Shown: positions 1-10,587, counted from the stretch's first letter. The stretch is DNA of 59,981 nt from CAWFFV01 sp963814985 (GCA_963814985.1 CAWFFV010000081.1:1-59981); one strand, 5' to 3'. Notes: generated by a model from the letters alone, not told the origin. Made by a program: numbers and translations.

Positions 1-40
1 TTTTCAGGAGAGTGAGCCAGGCATACTCTCACTGGTAGGG

Positions 41-2461
41 ATGGGATGTCTCTTGGCTGGGATTTTCCTCTTTGAGCACTTCCGACAGGCGATCCCGCCA
101 TGGTTCTTCGAGGTGGCTCTTGCTATCGTACAGGGAAAGGACCCGAAGCTTTCACATGAGCATCTCCTCTTCCTCATGCTGTGGGGAAGTGCCGCCATCA
201 TTGGCATTGTGCTCCTGTTGATTTTCTCTTCCCTGATCGGCAGGCATCTGAAGCGCAGTACAATCTATGACCAAAAATTCGTTGCACAGAAAACGATGCG
301 TATGGCGTATCGTGTGCGCATCCGGTTGTATGTGATTGCCCCATGTGCTCTTCTTGAGAGTTCTCCTGTAACGGTGCAACAGCGGTGGAAGCGTCTATGT
401 CTCTCTTGCTCATGGTATCTGGTACGTATACGCCAGATCTGGGCTGTTTCACGTGCAACACAGTCTGTTGGAGGAACCATTGGTGGTCTGTTCCGCTGGC
501 ACGTGCGCACAGGTTGGCACATCATCACTATACAGAGACAACGCCGTCAGACTATACAAAGTGCATCCAGACAGCGACGCGAACGCCTTTTACTCCTCAT
601 TGCTGCATATCGTCAGTTTCACCTGTCGAGTGGGAATTACTTTGTGGCGCGACACCTCTCTCCCTGGTCAGCACATTGGCTAACCAGGGCACCACATGGA
701 TTGTTTCGCCCATTGCATGGATGGTGGCGAGGTATCCGACGCTCAACACACTATATAGGAGTCGATACACTGGCTTTGCTCTGGCATCTTCTTCATGGTA
801 CAGCCCTGAGTACCATGCCGCTTTTAGAGCAGCGCCGTGCTCGTAGTTTTCCTCTTCCCCCGGCTTTTTTGCATGCTGCACCGGATCGTCCGGTGATTGG
901 ATATGCTGAGCACGCTGGCACGCGCCTGCCATTTGCCTTGCCACATCAGTGCCTGGATGTTCACACCTTAATTGGTGGTAAATCCGGCGAAGGGAAAAGT
1001 ACCTGTATAGAACATCTGGCATGTGAGGTGATGGATAGCGGATCGGGACTCTTACTCATGGACCCTCATGGTGATCTGACCGAACGAGTGCTCACTCTTG
1101 TTCCCTCGCACCGCATCGATGATGTGGTCTTTATCAATCTCGCTGATCCAACCCACTGTGTAGGAATGAACCCACTGGATGCAACACTTGGTAGGGGACG
1201 TGATAAGGCTGTTGCGGACCTGCTCCATACACTTTCCCACATCTGGATGAAGAGTTGGGGACCGCGCATGGAAAATGCCTTTGAGATGGCGCTGCGCACG
1301 CTTTTTGAAGCCAACAAGGTCCTCATCACCAAAGATATCCAGCATGGACCACACCAGCAGTACACGCTTCTGGACGTCTTACCTTTACTCACTGAAGAGA
1401 GCTTCCTTCATGCGCTACTGGAAAAGATCGACGATCCATTCCTTGATCGATGGTGGTTTACCTATTATGAACCCCTCTCTCTCACTCAGCAGCGAGATAT
1501 CATCAATCCAGTGGTTTCAAAAACGACCAAATTTGAAAGCGAGATTGCCCGTAGGATTATTGGTCAGGGGTGCTCAACGCTCAACTTTTCTCAGTTGATT
1601 CGCGAGCAAAAAATCATTCTTATCAAACTTGCTAAGGGCGAAGTGGGGAGTGATGTGGCTCCTCTGCTTGGTGCAACCATCCTGGGTCTGGTGCAAGTCG
1701 CACTTGAAGAACAGGGCAAAATCGAGGAGCAGGCTCGCGTCCGGTTCCCGATTATCATTGATGAGTTTCAGACGCTCGAAGGAACCGATTATGGTGCACT
1801 GGCGGAGTTACGCAAATATGGAGCTACCTTTTTTCTTGCCACGCAGTCTTTTGAGTTCTTGAAGGTCTTTAACCCGACACTTCTAGCGACAGTGTTTGCA
1901 AACGTCAAAAATTTTCTCATTTACCACATGAGTGCCGAAGATGCCCAGACTGTCCATCAGGAGTTAGGAGTTGAGGTAGACGATATCACCATGCTGGAAA
2001 GCCATGTCTGCTATGTGCAGCTTACTTACCAGGGACAACGCCAGCCTGTGTTTTCGTTGAAGTTTGTCCTGCCTGCACCTGGGGACATCGCACAGGCTCA
2101 GCATATTCGTCTGCAAAGCCAGAAACGCTATGCACGTCCCGTGGCAGAGATTGATCAACAATTGCGCGATGCTCTGGCACGCACGATTGCGCTGAGTGCC
2201 TCATCTGACAAAAGCCAGCTATCCAATCAGGGCGGTGGTCCTGATTCACAAACGCAAACGACCTCAGTAAATGATGCATCGCAGACAAAAAAGAAGCGTG
2301 GTGGAGAATGGGTGAAAGGAGGAAAGAAGAATCAGAAAAAGCAACCCACACCCAGCGCTTTCGCTCATGCCGGTGACGCTAATTCAACGGTAGTGGCAAA
2401 GGTACATGATGAGAAAGAGGGAACGAATAAGAGCGAGGAGGAACATGAAACAACCATTTGA
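41..2461 (+). CDS. VirD4/TraG-like conjugative coupling ATPase
   Basis: A membrane-anchored DNA-pumping ATPase of the VirD4/TraG/HerA type, expected to couple a relaxosome to a type IV secretion channel. Two hydrophobic segments lie in the first 70 residues, followed by a basic region. A Walker A motif (GGKSGEGKST) sits near residue 310, followed by a DPHGD motif. A Walker B-like strand (FPIIIDEF) is near residue 570, with a TraM-recognition-like ATQS segment after it. The C-terminal 100 residues are Lys/Gln-rich and disordered-looking. The frame stays open to the left edge of the window, so the true start may lie upstream of the ATG at 41. The next gene overlaps its 3' end, implying co-transcription. 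The family-level call is firm; no relaxase or VirB gene is visible here to prove a working transfer system. Confidence 0.8.
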   Translation: MGCLLAGIFLFEHFRQAIPPWFFEVALAIVQGKDPKLSHEHLLFLMLWGSAAIIGIVLLLIFSSLIGRHLKRSTIYDQKFVAQKTMRMAYRVRIRLYVIAPCALLESSPVTVQQRWKRLCLSCSWYLVRIRQIWAVSRATQSVGGTIGGLFRWHVRTGWHIITIQRQRRQTIQSASRQRRERLLLLIAAYRQFHLSSGNYFVARHLSPWSAHWLTRAPHGLFRPLHGWWRGIRRSTHYIGVDTLALLWHLLHGTALSTMPLLEQRRARSFPLPPAFLHAAPDRPVIGYAEHAGTRLPFALPHQCLDVHTLIGGKSGEGKSTCIEHLACEVMDSGSGLLLMDPHGDLTERVLTLVPSHRIDDVVFINLADPTHCVGMNPLDATLGRGRDKAVADLLHTLSHIWMKSWGPRMENAFEMALRTLFEANKVLITKDIQHGPHQQYTLLDVLPLLTEESFLHALLEKIDDPFLDRWWFTYYEPLSLTQQRDIINPVVSKTTKFESEIARRIIGQGCSTLNFSQLIREQKIILIKLAKGEVGSDVAPLLGATILGLVQVALEEQGKIEEQARVRFPIIIDEFQTLEGTDYGALAELRKYGATFFLATQSFEFLKVFNPTLLATVFANVKNFLIYHMSAEDAQTVHQELGVEVDDITMLESHVCYVQLTYQGQRQPVFSLKFVLPAPGDIAQAQHIRLQSQKRYARPVAEIDQQLRDALARTIALSASSDKSQLSNQGGGPDSQTQTTSVNDASQTKKKRGGEWVKGGKKNQKKQPTPSAFAHAGDANSTVVAKVHDEKEGTNKSEEEHETTI

Positions 2462-3537
2462 AGCGTCAGCGCCACTGTTTCCAGGGATTACGCAGACCTT
2501 ACGAGTAGCTCCGATCAAGCTGGAGCAGAAAGTTCTCTTGTGGCTCCTGCGCTATCCATTTCAGCGCATCGAGGATCTGGCGCTGGCTCTTGATACCAGT
2601 ACCAGCACAATCCAGCGCCATCTTGTTCAGCTATGTGACACTGGATTAGTGGAATATGTTACTCCACGACTTGGCAGCGGGAACAGGGATGCATTGTTAC
2701 TACCTGACTCACAAAGGACTCTCTGCTGCCGCGATCCAGGAGCAAGCCGATCCCAGAGAGCTTGCGCAACGCTGGCATGCAGATGAGCGTGGTCTGATGC
2801 GACTCCTGCCACGCATTCATCAGTTACTTGCCATGCAGGATATCATCAATAGTCTGGTCAACTCCTCACCAACAATTCTGGCGTATCCCGGCGGTCATCG
2901 TGCGACGATCCATTGGCACTGGCGACGCGATTATCGTCATCTGTTTGTCTCCCATCGACGATCGTCCCTCTGTCGTGCAGATGCAGCGCTGGTGTTGCAT
3001 CGGTTGGCAGACCCCAGGTTAGCAGTGGAAACCGAAACCTGCTATAGCCTTCTGCTTGTGGTAGAGGGGATGATAGAGATGGATGGACATAGCATACGAC
3101 AGAGGCTTGATAGCTTCTTGAGATATCGTGAGAGCCGGGAGCGTACTCGCTACTATCAGTTTTTCCCACCGATACTGGTTGTGGTACGCAGCCAGCATCA
3201 ACGTGCGGTGTGGCAACGTTATGCAATAGAGGCGGCAGCGACACGACGAGTGAAACCACTTGTGGGAGCTGTGGCAGTTATACCGACACTTTTCGCCTGT
3301 CCTGCTGTCTGGTCACTTTCCTGGCAACACCTCTGGACAAGTGGTCCCTGCCGGTTGCAAGATCTCCTGATACCTCAGCCTTCAGAGGCGCTTCTTGCAG
3401 ATCTCATGCCACCACCTCCCAGCATATCACGATCTACCTTCGCCAAAGAGGCCGCCACACTGGTGCGGGGACAGTTTACCAGACGTACGACCAACCTCTC
3501 ATTTCAAGCTGGACAACAGTCCATACCACGAGCGTGA
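2445..3537 (+). CDS. Replication-relaxation family protein, first copy (frameshifted)
   Basis: Starts at ATG 2445 behind a GAGGAGG ribosome site at 2435-2441 and overlaps the end of the coupling ATPase. The N-terminal part is a winged helix (KVLLWLLRYPFQRIEDLALAL...STIQRHL). The rest resembles the PF13814 replication-relaxation family, which is found on mobile elements. The reading frame breaks near 2690: up to GLVEYVTPRLGSG one frame is used, then TGMHCYYLTHKGLSA continues in another. Removing one base in the GGGAACAGGG tract restores the protein. The product ends at 3537, where the next reading frame already looks coding, so the two copies may once have formed one tandem protein. The function is DNA binding by inference from the family. 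Confidence 0.65.
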
Positions 3538-4378
3538 AACGGTTGCCTTACTGAGCTTGCATCTGAATTTGCGGCATTTCGGAGTATTACGGCTGCTGTC
3601 TACCTACCCATTGTTGTCGTCCTCAGAACTGGCACTGATTGCCCAGATGCGTGAAGAAACGGTCAATCGTTATCTTAACGACCTGCGGCACGCTGGCTGT
3701 ATTACGCAGGTCACAACGAAACATGGAACTCGTTTTCTCCTGGATGACAGAAGCCTGCGTTTTCTGGCGGTTCTCCAGCAGATGACATTCCAACGCCTTA
3801 CAGAGGAAGAGGCGACGGGACGTGTCCAGCGTGGAGTGGTCATGCTGAAACGTAACCTGCATCATACGGCAGGGATCTATACGTTTCTGGGGACGCTCTG
3901 CCATGCGGCGATGCTGCACCATCATCAGGTTCTCTGGTTTGAAACCGGGCCGCACAGCGAACGAAGTTATCGTTACAGGAGTATCTGGCGCAACTTCCGG
4001 CCTGATGCTGCTTTTGCCTATCAAGCAGAACAGCAACGCCTTGTTGCCTGGCTCGAATGGGATGAAGGCTCGATGACCATGCGGAATTTGGCTGCAAAAC
4101 TCTACGAGTATCAACGCTACGTCCGAGGACGCGAATGGGTGAGTTACGACACCAGGGTCTTGCCAATCCTGCTCTTTGTTGTTCCTGAGAAGGGGCAGGA
4201 GATGCGTGTGATTCAGGTGACCAGAAGCATTCTTGGGAAAGAAGGAATCATTGTACGTAGCACCACATCCACCCGTCTCGCAAAAGATGGGCCATTGGCA
4301 GCCATCTGGTTTCCTGTGGTTCCACCTCTTCCCAACGTCTCAGCACGACAAACGTTGCTGGCTGAAAAAGAAAGATAA
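3500..4378 (+). CDS. Replication-relaxation family protein, second copy
   Basis: A second winged-helix protein of the same family. The HTH is LRLLSTYPLLSSSELALI followed by a recognition helix (REETVNRYLNDL), then the characteristic region ending in NLAAKLYEYQRYV. No convincing start codon or ribosome site is present. Coding character begins near 3500 (FKLDNSPYHERETVALL), inside the tail of the preceding copy but in a different frame. Either this is the second half of a tandem-duplicated gene joined by a frameshift near 3500, or translation starts on a weak codon by coupling. The next gene begins 21 bases downstream, so all four genes from 41 to 5396 look like one operon. Confidence 0.6.
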   Translation, partial: HFKLDNSPYHERETVALLSLHLNLRHFGVLRLLSTYPLLSSSELALIAQMREETVNRYLNDLRHAGCITQVTTKHGTRFLLDDRSLRFLAVLQQMTFQRLTEEEATGRVQRGVVMLKRNLHHTAGIYTFLGTLCHAAMLHHHQVLWFETGPHSERSYRYRSIWRNFRPDAAFAYQAEQQRLVAWLEWDEGSMTMRNLAAKLYEYQRYVRGREWVSYDTRVLPILLFVVPEKGQEMRVIQVTRSILGKEGIIVRSTTSTRLAKDGPLAAIWFPVVPPLPNVSARQTLLAEKER

Positions 4379-4399
4379 TGACAGAAGGAGAGAACAGCT

Positions 4400-5396
4400 A
4401 TGGCAAACCAACGACATCTTGAACTACTCAAGTGTGATATTGAGACCTGGAATGTGTGGAGACGACAGCATCGTGAGATCCAGGTGGACTTGAGTGGAGC
4501 CGATCTGAGTGGCGTCAATCTCAGATCGGCAGATCTTAGCGCAGCCAACCTCTCCCAGGCAAAGCTCAGTGGAGCCGACCTCTTTGAAGCAGATCTCTAC
4601 CGGGCTAACCTGTTCAATGCAGACTTGAGTCACGCGAAATCTTGCCGCCGCAAACCTCTTCGAGGCTCTTCTCTGCTCTGCAAACTTGAGCGGTGCAATG
4701 CTCAGTGAAGCGAACCTGAGCGAGGCTCTACTGGTAAGGGCTGACCTCAATGGTGCCGACCTCAGATGGGCACGGCTCGATCGTGCCAATTTGCGTGAGG
4801 CTGACCTCACATCTTGTCGTGTACACGGCCTTTCAGCCTGTAATGTGGAGTTAGATCAAAGCAAACAGTCCAATTTGATTCTGAGCGATGGTGGAGAGTC
4901 TGTGACCATCGATCATCTGGAAATGGCACAGTTCATCTACCTGACGCAGAACACACACATTGGCGATCTCTTTGACAGCATCATCTTGCTTGTTGGCCAG
5001 TTCAGCGGACGAGCCAATCTCCTCAATGCACTCAAAATGAATTTGCGTACTCTCCGATATATCCCTGTCTCATTCGATCTAGACACATCCACAGGTATCG
5101 AGTCCTGTGTATCGATTGCTCGTCTGGCACGGTTTCTGCTCGTGGATCTCACAAATGTGAAAAACATTTCCCCTCTGATCCAAACAGTGATTTCACAACG
5201 TGTCCTGCCCATTCAACCGCTGTTCGATATATCACAGAAGAAACGCATACGGTGTCCTGATTTTGATCTCTCCCCCTGGGTTTTACCCGTGTATCGGTAT
5301 CGGGGTCAGGCTCATTTAAGCGAAACATTCAAAGAGAGTGTCATCGAACCTGCCGAGGAGATGGCACGCCAGTGGTGGGAGGTCAAAGCATGTTAG
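4400..5396 (+). CDS. Pentapeptide-repeat protein with TIR-like C-terminal domain (frameshifted)
   Basis: ATG 4400 follows an AGAAGGAGAG ribosome site. Residues from about 30 are A(D/N)LxxA pentapeptide repeats, which form a right-handed quadrilateral beta helix. The frame breaks at about 4640 in a run of A: DLSHA is followed by NLAAANLFEALLCSANLSGAM in the next frame, in perfect five-residue phase, so one extra A explains the break. After the repeats comes a domain of about 130 residues (IGDLFDSIILLVGQFSG...RYIPVSFDLDTS...ARLARFLLVDLT...VLPIQPLFD). I recognise it as the Rossmann-like, TIR-resembling domain often attached to pentapeptide proteins in Ktedonobacteria. A signalling or NAD-related role is only inferred. 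Confidence 0.65.
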
Positions 5397-5411
5397 CAAC
5401 TTGATTTTATG

Positions 5412-5474
5412 GTAACTCCTCTGAGAATAATGTACTCGAGTACCTCTTGCACATCTATTTTTCAGAGGAGTTAC
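5412..5474. terminator. Hairpin with nested palindrome, probable terminator
   Basis: A perfect 13-bp inverted repeat (GTAACTCCTCTGA at 5412-5424, its complement at 5462-5474) encloses a second perfect 12-bp palindrome, GTACTCGAGTAC, at 5432-5443. It lies directly after the pentapeptide gene and would end that operon. There is no strong T run, so a protein-binding role is also possible. Confidence 0.5.
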
Positions 5475-5599
5475 TCTGGTGCTTAATATACGAGTATTAT
5501 TTATATGCCAGGAAACTTGAAATTTAAGTAGTTTTTAGATACTATGGTATTGCTGTTACTTATTTTTTATATAGCAACTTCGTTTTATTGTGAGTGGGT

Positions 5600-6723
5600 A
5601 TGTTTGATAATAACAATGATGGCTTTGATGATGACGAGAAGGTCAACGTCGACCTCAGTATGGAAATGACTGACCGTGTGATGCAACTTGCTCAGTTCCT
5701 TCAAGCTAATGCTTGCACCCGCCAGGAGATCTTTCGGCATCTGGCGCTCCAATATAAAATCGATTCCGTTGCTCCTGAAGATAGGCAACAGCTTCGTGCG
5801 GCCTGTCGCATGCTTGAACGTGATCTCAAATTTCTTGAGGAAGCGGGCTATAAGATTTAGAGGGTTCGTGGTAACGGACGTCGAGTATCCTATTCTCTTA
5901 TTCCTGGCTCTGGACTGCGTATGCCTTTTCTCTTTACCACACATGAAGTCGATATGCTTGCTCTGCTGTATACTCTCTTTGCTGACCCCACACAGCACAG
6001 GCGTTCCGATCAGCACCAACCACTCCCACCACCTGCCGCACATAACCCGTTTGCCCAGGACGTTTTACAACTCATTAAGAAGCTGGCATCTGTGTTACCT
6101 CCAGAGCAGAAAACATATTTTAACCGCTGGACTCAACAGCCTTTTGTCTATTTTCAACTCTCAACTGTGGCCAATTATCTCCCTTGTCGCAATACAATAG
6201 ATATTATCACAGACTCCATTAGCTGCCACCAGCAGATCCAGTTTGAGTATATAGCAGCCAAGCAACGGCAATCACCCACGTTCCACGAACATATTTGATC
6301 CATACTATATTGTATACCAGGATGGACATTTCTATCTTATCGCCTACAGCCACAAAAAAGATAAGTTCTTAGAGTATCGCATTGATCGCATCAAGCATGA
6401 AACGCTAAAAAAGATGCCGAACTACATAGATGGAGAGAGACGACGACGGCCTGTCTGAGTTTCGTTTCTGGCTTGATAGGAATTTGGCTCTTCCTGGTTT
6501 AAGTCAACGCTGGCTAACTCAGGTTGAGGAGCGCGAAGAGGCTTACATTGATGCCTATGGGCACGAATGCCGTCGTGTCCTGGTTCGTGCCACAACTTAC
6601 AATGAGTGGCGTATCATACCACAACTTCTTAAATATGGTGATAAGGCCGAACTGCTTGAACCTGCTCACCTGCGTAAACAGATGAAAGAGGAGTTGGCAC
6701 GTATGATTGCGCGATATGAATGA
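5600..6723 (+). pseudogene. Decayed WYL-domain transcriptional regulator
   Basis: Pieces of one WYL-type regulator are spread over three frames. The first part (from ATG 5600, or GTG 5594) has an acidic start and a helical DNA-binding-like region (LQANACTRQEIFRHL...LERDLKFLEEAGYKI). It stops at an in-frame TAG at 5858-5860 and then continues in the same frame (RVRGNGRRVSYSLIPG). From about 6294 the WYL core continues in another frame (FDPYYIVYQDGHFYLIAYS...FLEYRIDRI). From about 6455 the C-terminal part (FRFWLDRNLALPGLSQRW) is in a third frame. WYL proteins bind nucleic-acid ligands and several regulate CRISPR or other defence loci. Its place directly upstream of the cas operon makes it a candidate former cas regulator. 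Confidence 0.6.
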
Positions 6724-7063
6724 AGCCAGGTAGAGTCTTCTTGATAGGGAGTTTTGTATATACAGAACTCTTGTGCTACCGTGCAGAACACATGCCATTA
6801 TAAAATGCTATCACTTTTTATAGGGGTAGCAGAGAAAGTTCTTTTTGACAGAGTTGTAAAAGCCATGTTATTATCATGACATAAATCCGATTAAGGAATT
6901 GAAAATTGTGGCTGCTGTGAGCAATAAAGCTTGCAATATGCAGATATTACCGAAGTTTTTGCTACCCACTAAGCCCTGTTGGGATAATTCACAAGAGAGG
7001 AAAATAAGTAGTGTTGCTGCTATTACCAAAGTTTTGTGACTGCTTGACCAATATAAACTTGTA

Positions 7064-7130
7064 TAGTACCTCCTAATTAGACTTTAGTGGTTCCTAATTA
7101 TATGCGACACACTTTAGTCATTCCTATTGT
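7064..7130 (+). promoter_or_regulatory. Three direct repeats TAGTnnyTCCTA
   Basis: Three copies of a 16-bp box occur: TAGTACCTCCTAATTA at 7064-7079, TAGTGGTTCCTAATTA at 7085-7100 and TAGTCATTCCTATTGT at 7115-7130. Copies start 21 and 30 bp apart, close to two and three helical turns. This fits a regulator-binding array between the WYL relic and cas10d. The binding protein is unknown. Confidence 0.4.
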
Positions 7131-7226
7131 GTAGTATAACTTTCTGTGCTATAATCCTGCTCCAGATACACATTAGGGAGGAGGGGATATAGCAGTTTGT
7201 TTGTAACAAGATTGGCAATAACATAG

Positions 7227-7279
7227 GGCAATCTCTCAAAACGTCCGATCTCGCAAATTGATCGTTTTGATCGATTGCC
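7227..7279. repeat. Imperfect 17-bp inverted repeat
   Basis: GGCAATCTCTCAAAACG at 7227-7243 pairs with 7263-7279 with two mismatches, leaving a 19-base loop. It could be a terminator or the remains of a mobile element end. No gene is enclosed. Confidence 0.35.
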
Positions 7280-7443
7280 CCAATATGTCTAGACAACTCG
7301 TAGTTAAAGAGATGTCTATGTAGCCCCGTTTTTTGCCAGGAACTACTGTATAGTATATCACAGACATCGCGTCTTGTGTATTATATCGTTATGCTCTCCT
7401 TTGGCAATATCCTCAGGCTTACATAGCCATCTCCGTGTAATGA

Positions 7444-7638
7444 ATGGAGATACTCATCAAGAGCAGAGGCGGAAATGCCTCATCACAGCACTCACGTCGA
7501 AATCAACGGCACCCGAACAGATATACATTTACTAAAGCACTTGCATTGCTCATACATCTTGTTGGGCTGCTAATTGTATTGATGCAGTTACCAGAGATGC
7601 GTGACACGTTAAAGCTAGTCATACATAGCTCTCTCTAA
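7444..7638 (+). CDS. Small putative membrane peptide
   Basis: A 64-residue frame with a basic N-terminus and one hydrophobic stretch (ALALLIHLVGLLIVLMQL). No ribosome site precedes the ATG and I recognise no family, so it may be chance. It lies in the otherwise empty region before the cas operon. Confidence 0.2.
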   Translation: MEILIKSRGGNASSQHSRRNQRHPNRYTFTKALALLIHLVGLLIVLMQLPEMRDTLKLVIHSSL

Positions 7639-7716
7639 GGATGGGATCATTCGTTGGGGAGCTAAACGCTCTCCAACCTGAGAAGTAACTTGCTCCAATT
7701 CGCCTTGCTCATTTTC

Positions 7717-7737
7717 ATGCGACATGAGATGTCGCAT
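7717..7737. promoter_or_regulatory. 21-bp palindrome, candidate cas operator
   Basis: ATGCGACAT and its exact complement flank a 3-base centre (GAG). It sits about 130 bp upstream of the cas10d start. A single half-site-like ATGCGACA recurs near 7101. The size and symmetry are typical of a dimeric repressor site. Confidence 0.45.
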
Positions 7738-7868
7738 ATTTAATCTATACTCTTCAACAAGGGTGCCGGATGGCACCAGTACATCAATTTTGCAGGCCGT
7801 GGTGATCGGTATGTGTACGCTCAGGCTGAGCATGTTCGCCAGGACCTGCGATAGAAAGGATATTTATT

Positions 7869-10583
7869 GTGCCAACTGAAGAGATAGAGCTTCATCTGCT
7901 CTTCAAAGACGAGGAAACCGACGACGAAGCAACCAGCGCCGTCGCCGGCGTGCTTCCCTCCTATATCGAGCACATCGCAAACAAAAAGCTCGTTCTGTAC
8001 AAAGGCAAGATTTACTATGGGGGAAAAGCAGGCGAAAGCCTCTGGACTCACATTATGAATTTGGTTTTTGTTACTGGCAGGCTTCTGCCACTCTTCTTCT
8101 CCACTGACAGGAATGCCAGTAGCGATGAGAAAAATATGCGGAGGCAAGAACTGTGCTGCCTGCTGCTGGCGTTGACTGTACACGATATCAATAAGCTGGA
8201 TCAATATGGAAAACGACCCGATGGCAGAGATACCAATTTTGCGAATGCATCTTCGTTAGAAAAACTTAGAAACGGAGTTAGAAGATCTCGACGCGAGAAA
8301 TTTCTTCCGGGAGTGGGAACAATTTCTACCGGACATCAAATATCTGGTAGACTCTGCATCAGGAGACGTCTCAACAGGCTTCACAGTATGATCGACGTAC
8401 GCTTGAGCAATGCCAGCTTAACCATCGACGCTTGCAAGGACCATTACGTTACTTGATGAAGTTTAGCGATGGGACTGATAACACACACTCTGGCGATCAT
8501 GCCGATACAAAAGAAAAGCATCTGCGCGATAAACTCTCCAAGCATATCGATGCGGCCCTTAACGCCATGAACGCGCCGGTACGATATCGTTTTATCGGTC
8601 ACCGCCTAGCAGAGTTGCGCGGTCTCGAAACCAATATCATTCATAATGAGATCAGGCAGTTGTTTGCCAGGATCTATGAGGCCCACGGACCGAATGCCTG
8701 CATCGATCTGTTGTCCAGGCCCGAGGGGACCGATTACCTGCTGGCGCGCAACATTCCGTTGAACTGGACACCGGAACTACGACACCAGCTTGCTGTCCAG
8801 GTCGCGCGAAAATTTGCACAGATGCAGGAAAGTAAGCTCTCCGAGTTTGTTAAGGCAACCCCATCAGGCATTAGCGTCGATGATGCTGCCATTGAAAGTG
8901 GAGCACCAATCGACACAATCTTTAATCTGATTGTGGGTATTGTCAAGAAAAAACTGTATCGGCCAGAGTGGCGCGAACAGCGTAGCGCACTGGTACGCGG
9001 TGATCTGGAAAAGGGGCTGGCCAATCCCGCTACTACACCAATCCTTCTGGAACAGATTATGATCGCTCTGCGTGAGTCTGATCTGGTGCCGACCAAAGAT
9101 GAGATTCTGAAGCGCGGCGAGTTTCTGATGGCGTATCGCAATTTTATCAAGGAACATCGTGCTGAAGAGTTGCGCCTGCTTAAACAGGATGCCTGGGTCC
9201 GGGTCTTGCGCCTCTTCGATGTACCTGCTGAACAGGATGCCCTCTATGCACTTGTCGATCCGTATCGTCGTGGCTACTTTCTCGCACGCTATCTTCCTCC
9301 ACGCTTGATCGATGAGATGATGGAGATGGCCCTTGATGACCTGATAGCATTGGAACAACTGGCTGATGCCCGAGCCAGCAAGGCCAAAAAGGGACAGCAC
9401 GCCGTTCCCCCCACCGAGATCAAGGAGGAGCAAACAGAACAGGGAGAGCAAAGAGAGGTAGAGAACCAGGAACTGAACGTGGCCTACATTGAGGACTATC
9501 TTGCCCGCAATCTGGAGGTCTGGGACAGTTTGGGCACTCCTCCGCCGCAACCGACTCAATTTGCTGACATTCTGCGGCGTTACGTTGACCCTCGTCGCCC
9601 GCACACCCAATGCTGCTACTGTGGGAGCGCGCTTCAGGCTGAGGAGTGGATGGCGATCCAGGTTCCACCTAATATCGGCGTCCAGAGCTTCTCTAATCGT
9701 CTGGAAGCCGGGGGGCTACGTGATCCCAAGCGCAATGTATGTAGCGTCTGCCGCACACAGTTTATTCTCGAAAAACTGGCATGGCGCTCCCACCGTGATA
9801 AACAGGGCAGCGAACAGGTGACGTTCTACCTCCACCTGTTTCCATATTCGTACTTTCCGAAGCTCCTGCTCCAGGCATGGTGGCAAAGCCTCCGAACGCT
9901 GTGTGATCAGGATCATACCGCTCTGCTGATCAATTCCAACCAGTTCTTTAACAACTGGCAGGATGATTGGCAGCAAGGAATATCAGCACTTCCAGGTGAA
10001 GGTCTTTCCCTCAAAACTGGATGGACTTGGCATCTCCTCGTATGCCGAAACGCTGAGCAATACGCCTGTTCTGCCATTAATCATCAGTGGCAAGAACTAC
10101 AGCGAACAGTTTTTATTAACGCTGGAAAAGGCCGTCATCATGGCGCTCTGGTTTGATTGTCGTGTGCTCCTCTCGCGTCTGCCGACACCGCTACTCAATC
10201 TGGGGAACGAGCGGATAGGCGAAGAGCCAGTAGCACTACTGGTAGAAGGGGTACCCCAACCTCTGAGCTGGTTGCTACCCGCTAATGCGCTCATTCGCCA
10301 GGGTAAGGATAAGGAAGGCATCGCGACGCTCTCGACCCTCTGTCGCAAACTTGGTGGTCTGCACCGCATCGCGAGGAAGCTGGCAGTAGGTGGTGAGGAC
10401 CCGATAGCCATCATCTATGAACTTGTGACAGCAGCTACCAACGACCCACTTGCCCTGTACTTTCAGGTTGATCGCCTGATTGAACGAGCTGTTTCCCAGC
10501 GCAAGGTGGCTAATGCCGATAGCCTTGCCATTACCCTCACTCACGATATCGCAAAAGAGATCGAAAATCTATTAAAGGAGTAA
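7869..10583 (+). pseudogene. cas10d: Type I-D large subunit Cas10d/Csc3 (three frame breaks)
   Basis: The large subunit of the type I-D Cascade, which in this subtype also carries the HD nuclease. GTG 7869 follows AGAAAGGA. The HD signature (LTVHDINKLDQYG) lies near residue 105. A zinc-finger pair (CCYCGSAL ... CSVCRTQF) lies around 9610-9770. No GGDD motif is seen, as expected for Cas10d. The frame is broken near 8270 (to ELEDLDARNFFREWEQFLP), near 8360 (to QQASQYDRRTLEQCQLNHRR) and near 9985 (to QHFQVKVFPSKLDGLG). Rejoined, it gives about 900 residues, close to the family length once the C-terminal segment encoded by the next gene is added. Either the effector is dead or these are sequence errors; the neighbouring cas genes are mostly intact. 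Confidence 0.8.
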
Positions 10584-10587
10584 TTGG

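Larger units (their letters stand above)
6724..7443. other. Non-coding region upstream of the cas operon
   Basis: AT-rich, with no convincing gene on either strand. It holds three repeated TAGT boxes (7064-7130), a TATAAT-like hexamer near 7150 and an imperfect 17-bp inverted repeat (7227-7243 with 7263-7279). It probably contains regulatory DNA of the cas operon and remnants of the broken regulator locus. Confidence 0.4.

Noticed and set aside
7615..7833. Minus-strand 72-codon open frame just before cas10d
   Set aside because: No ribosome site, no recognisable fold, and it spans the 21-bp palindrome; probably chance.
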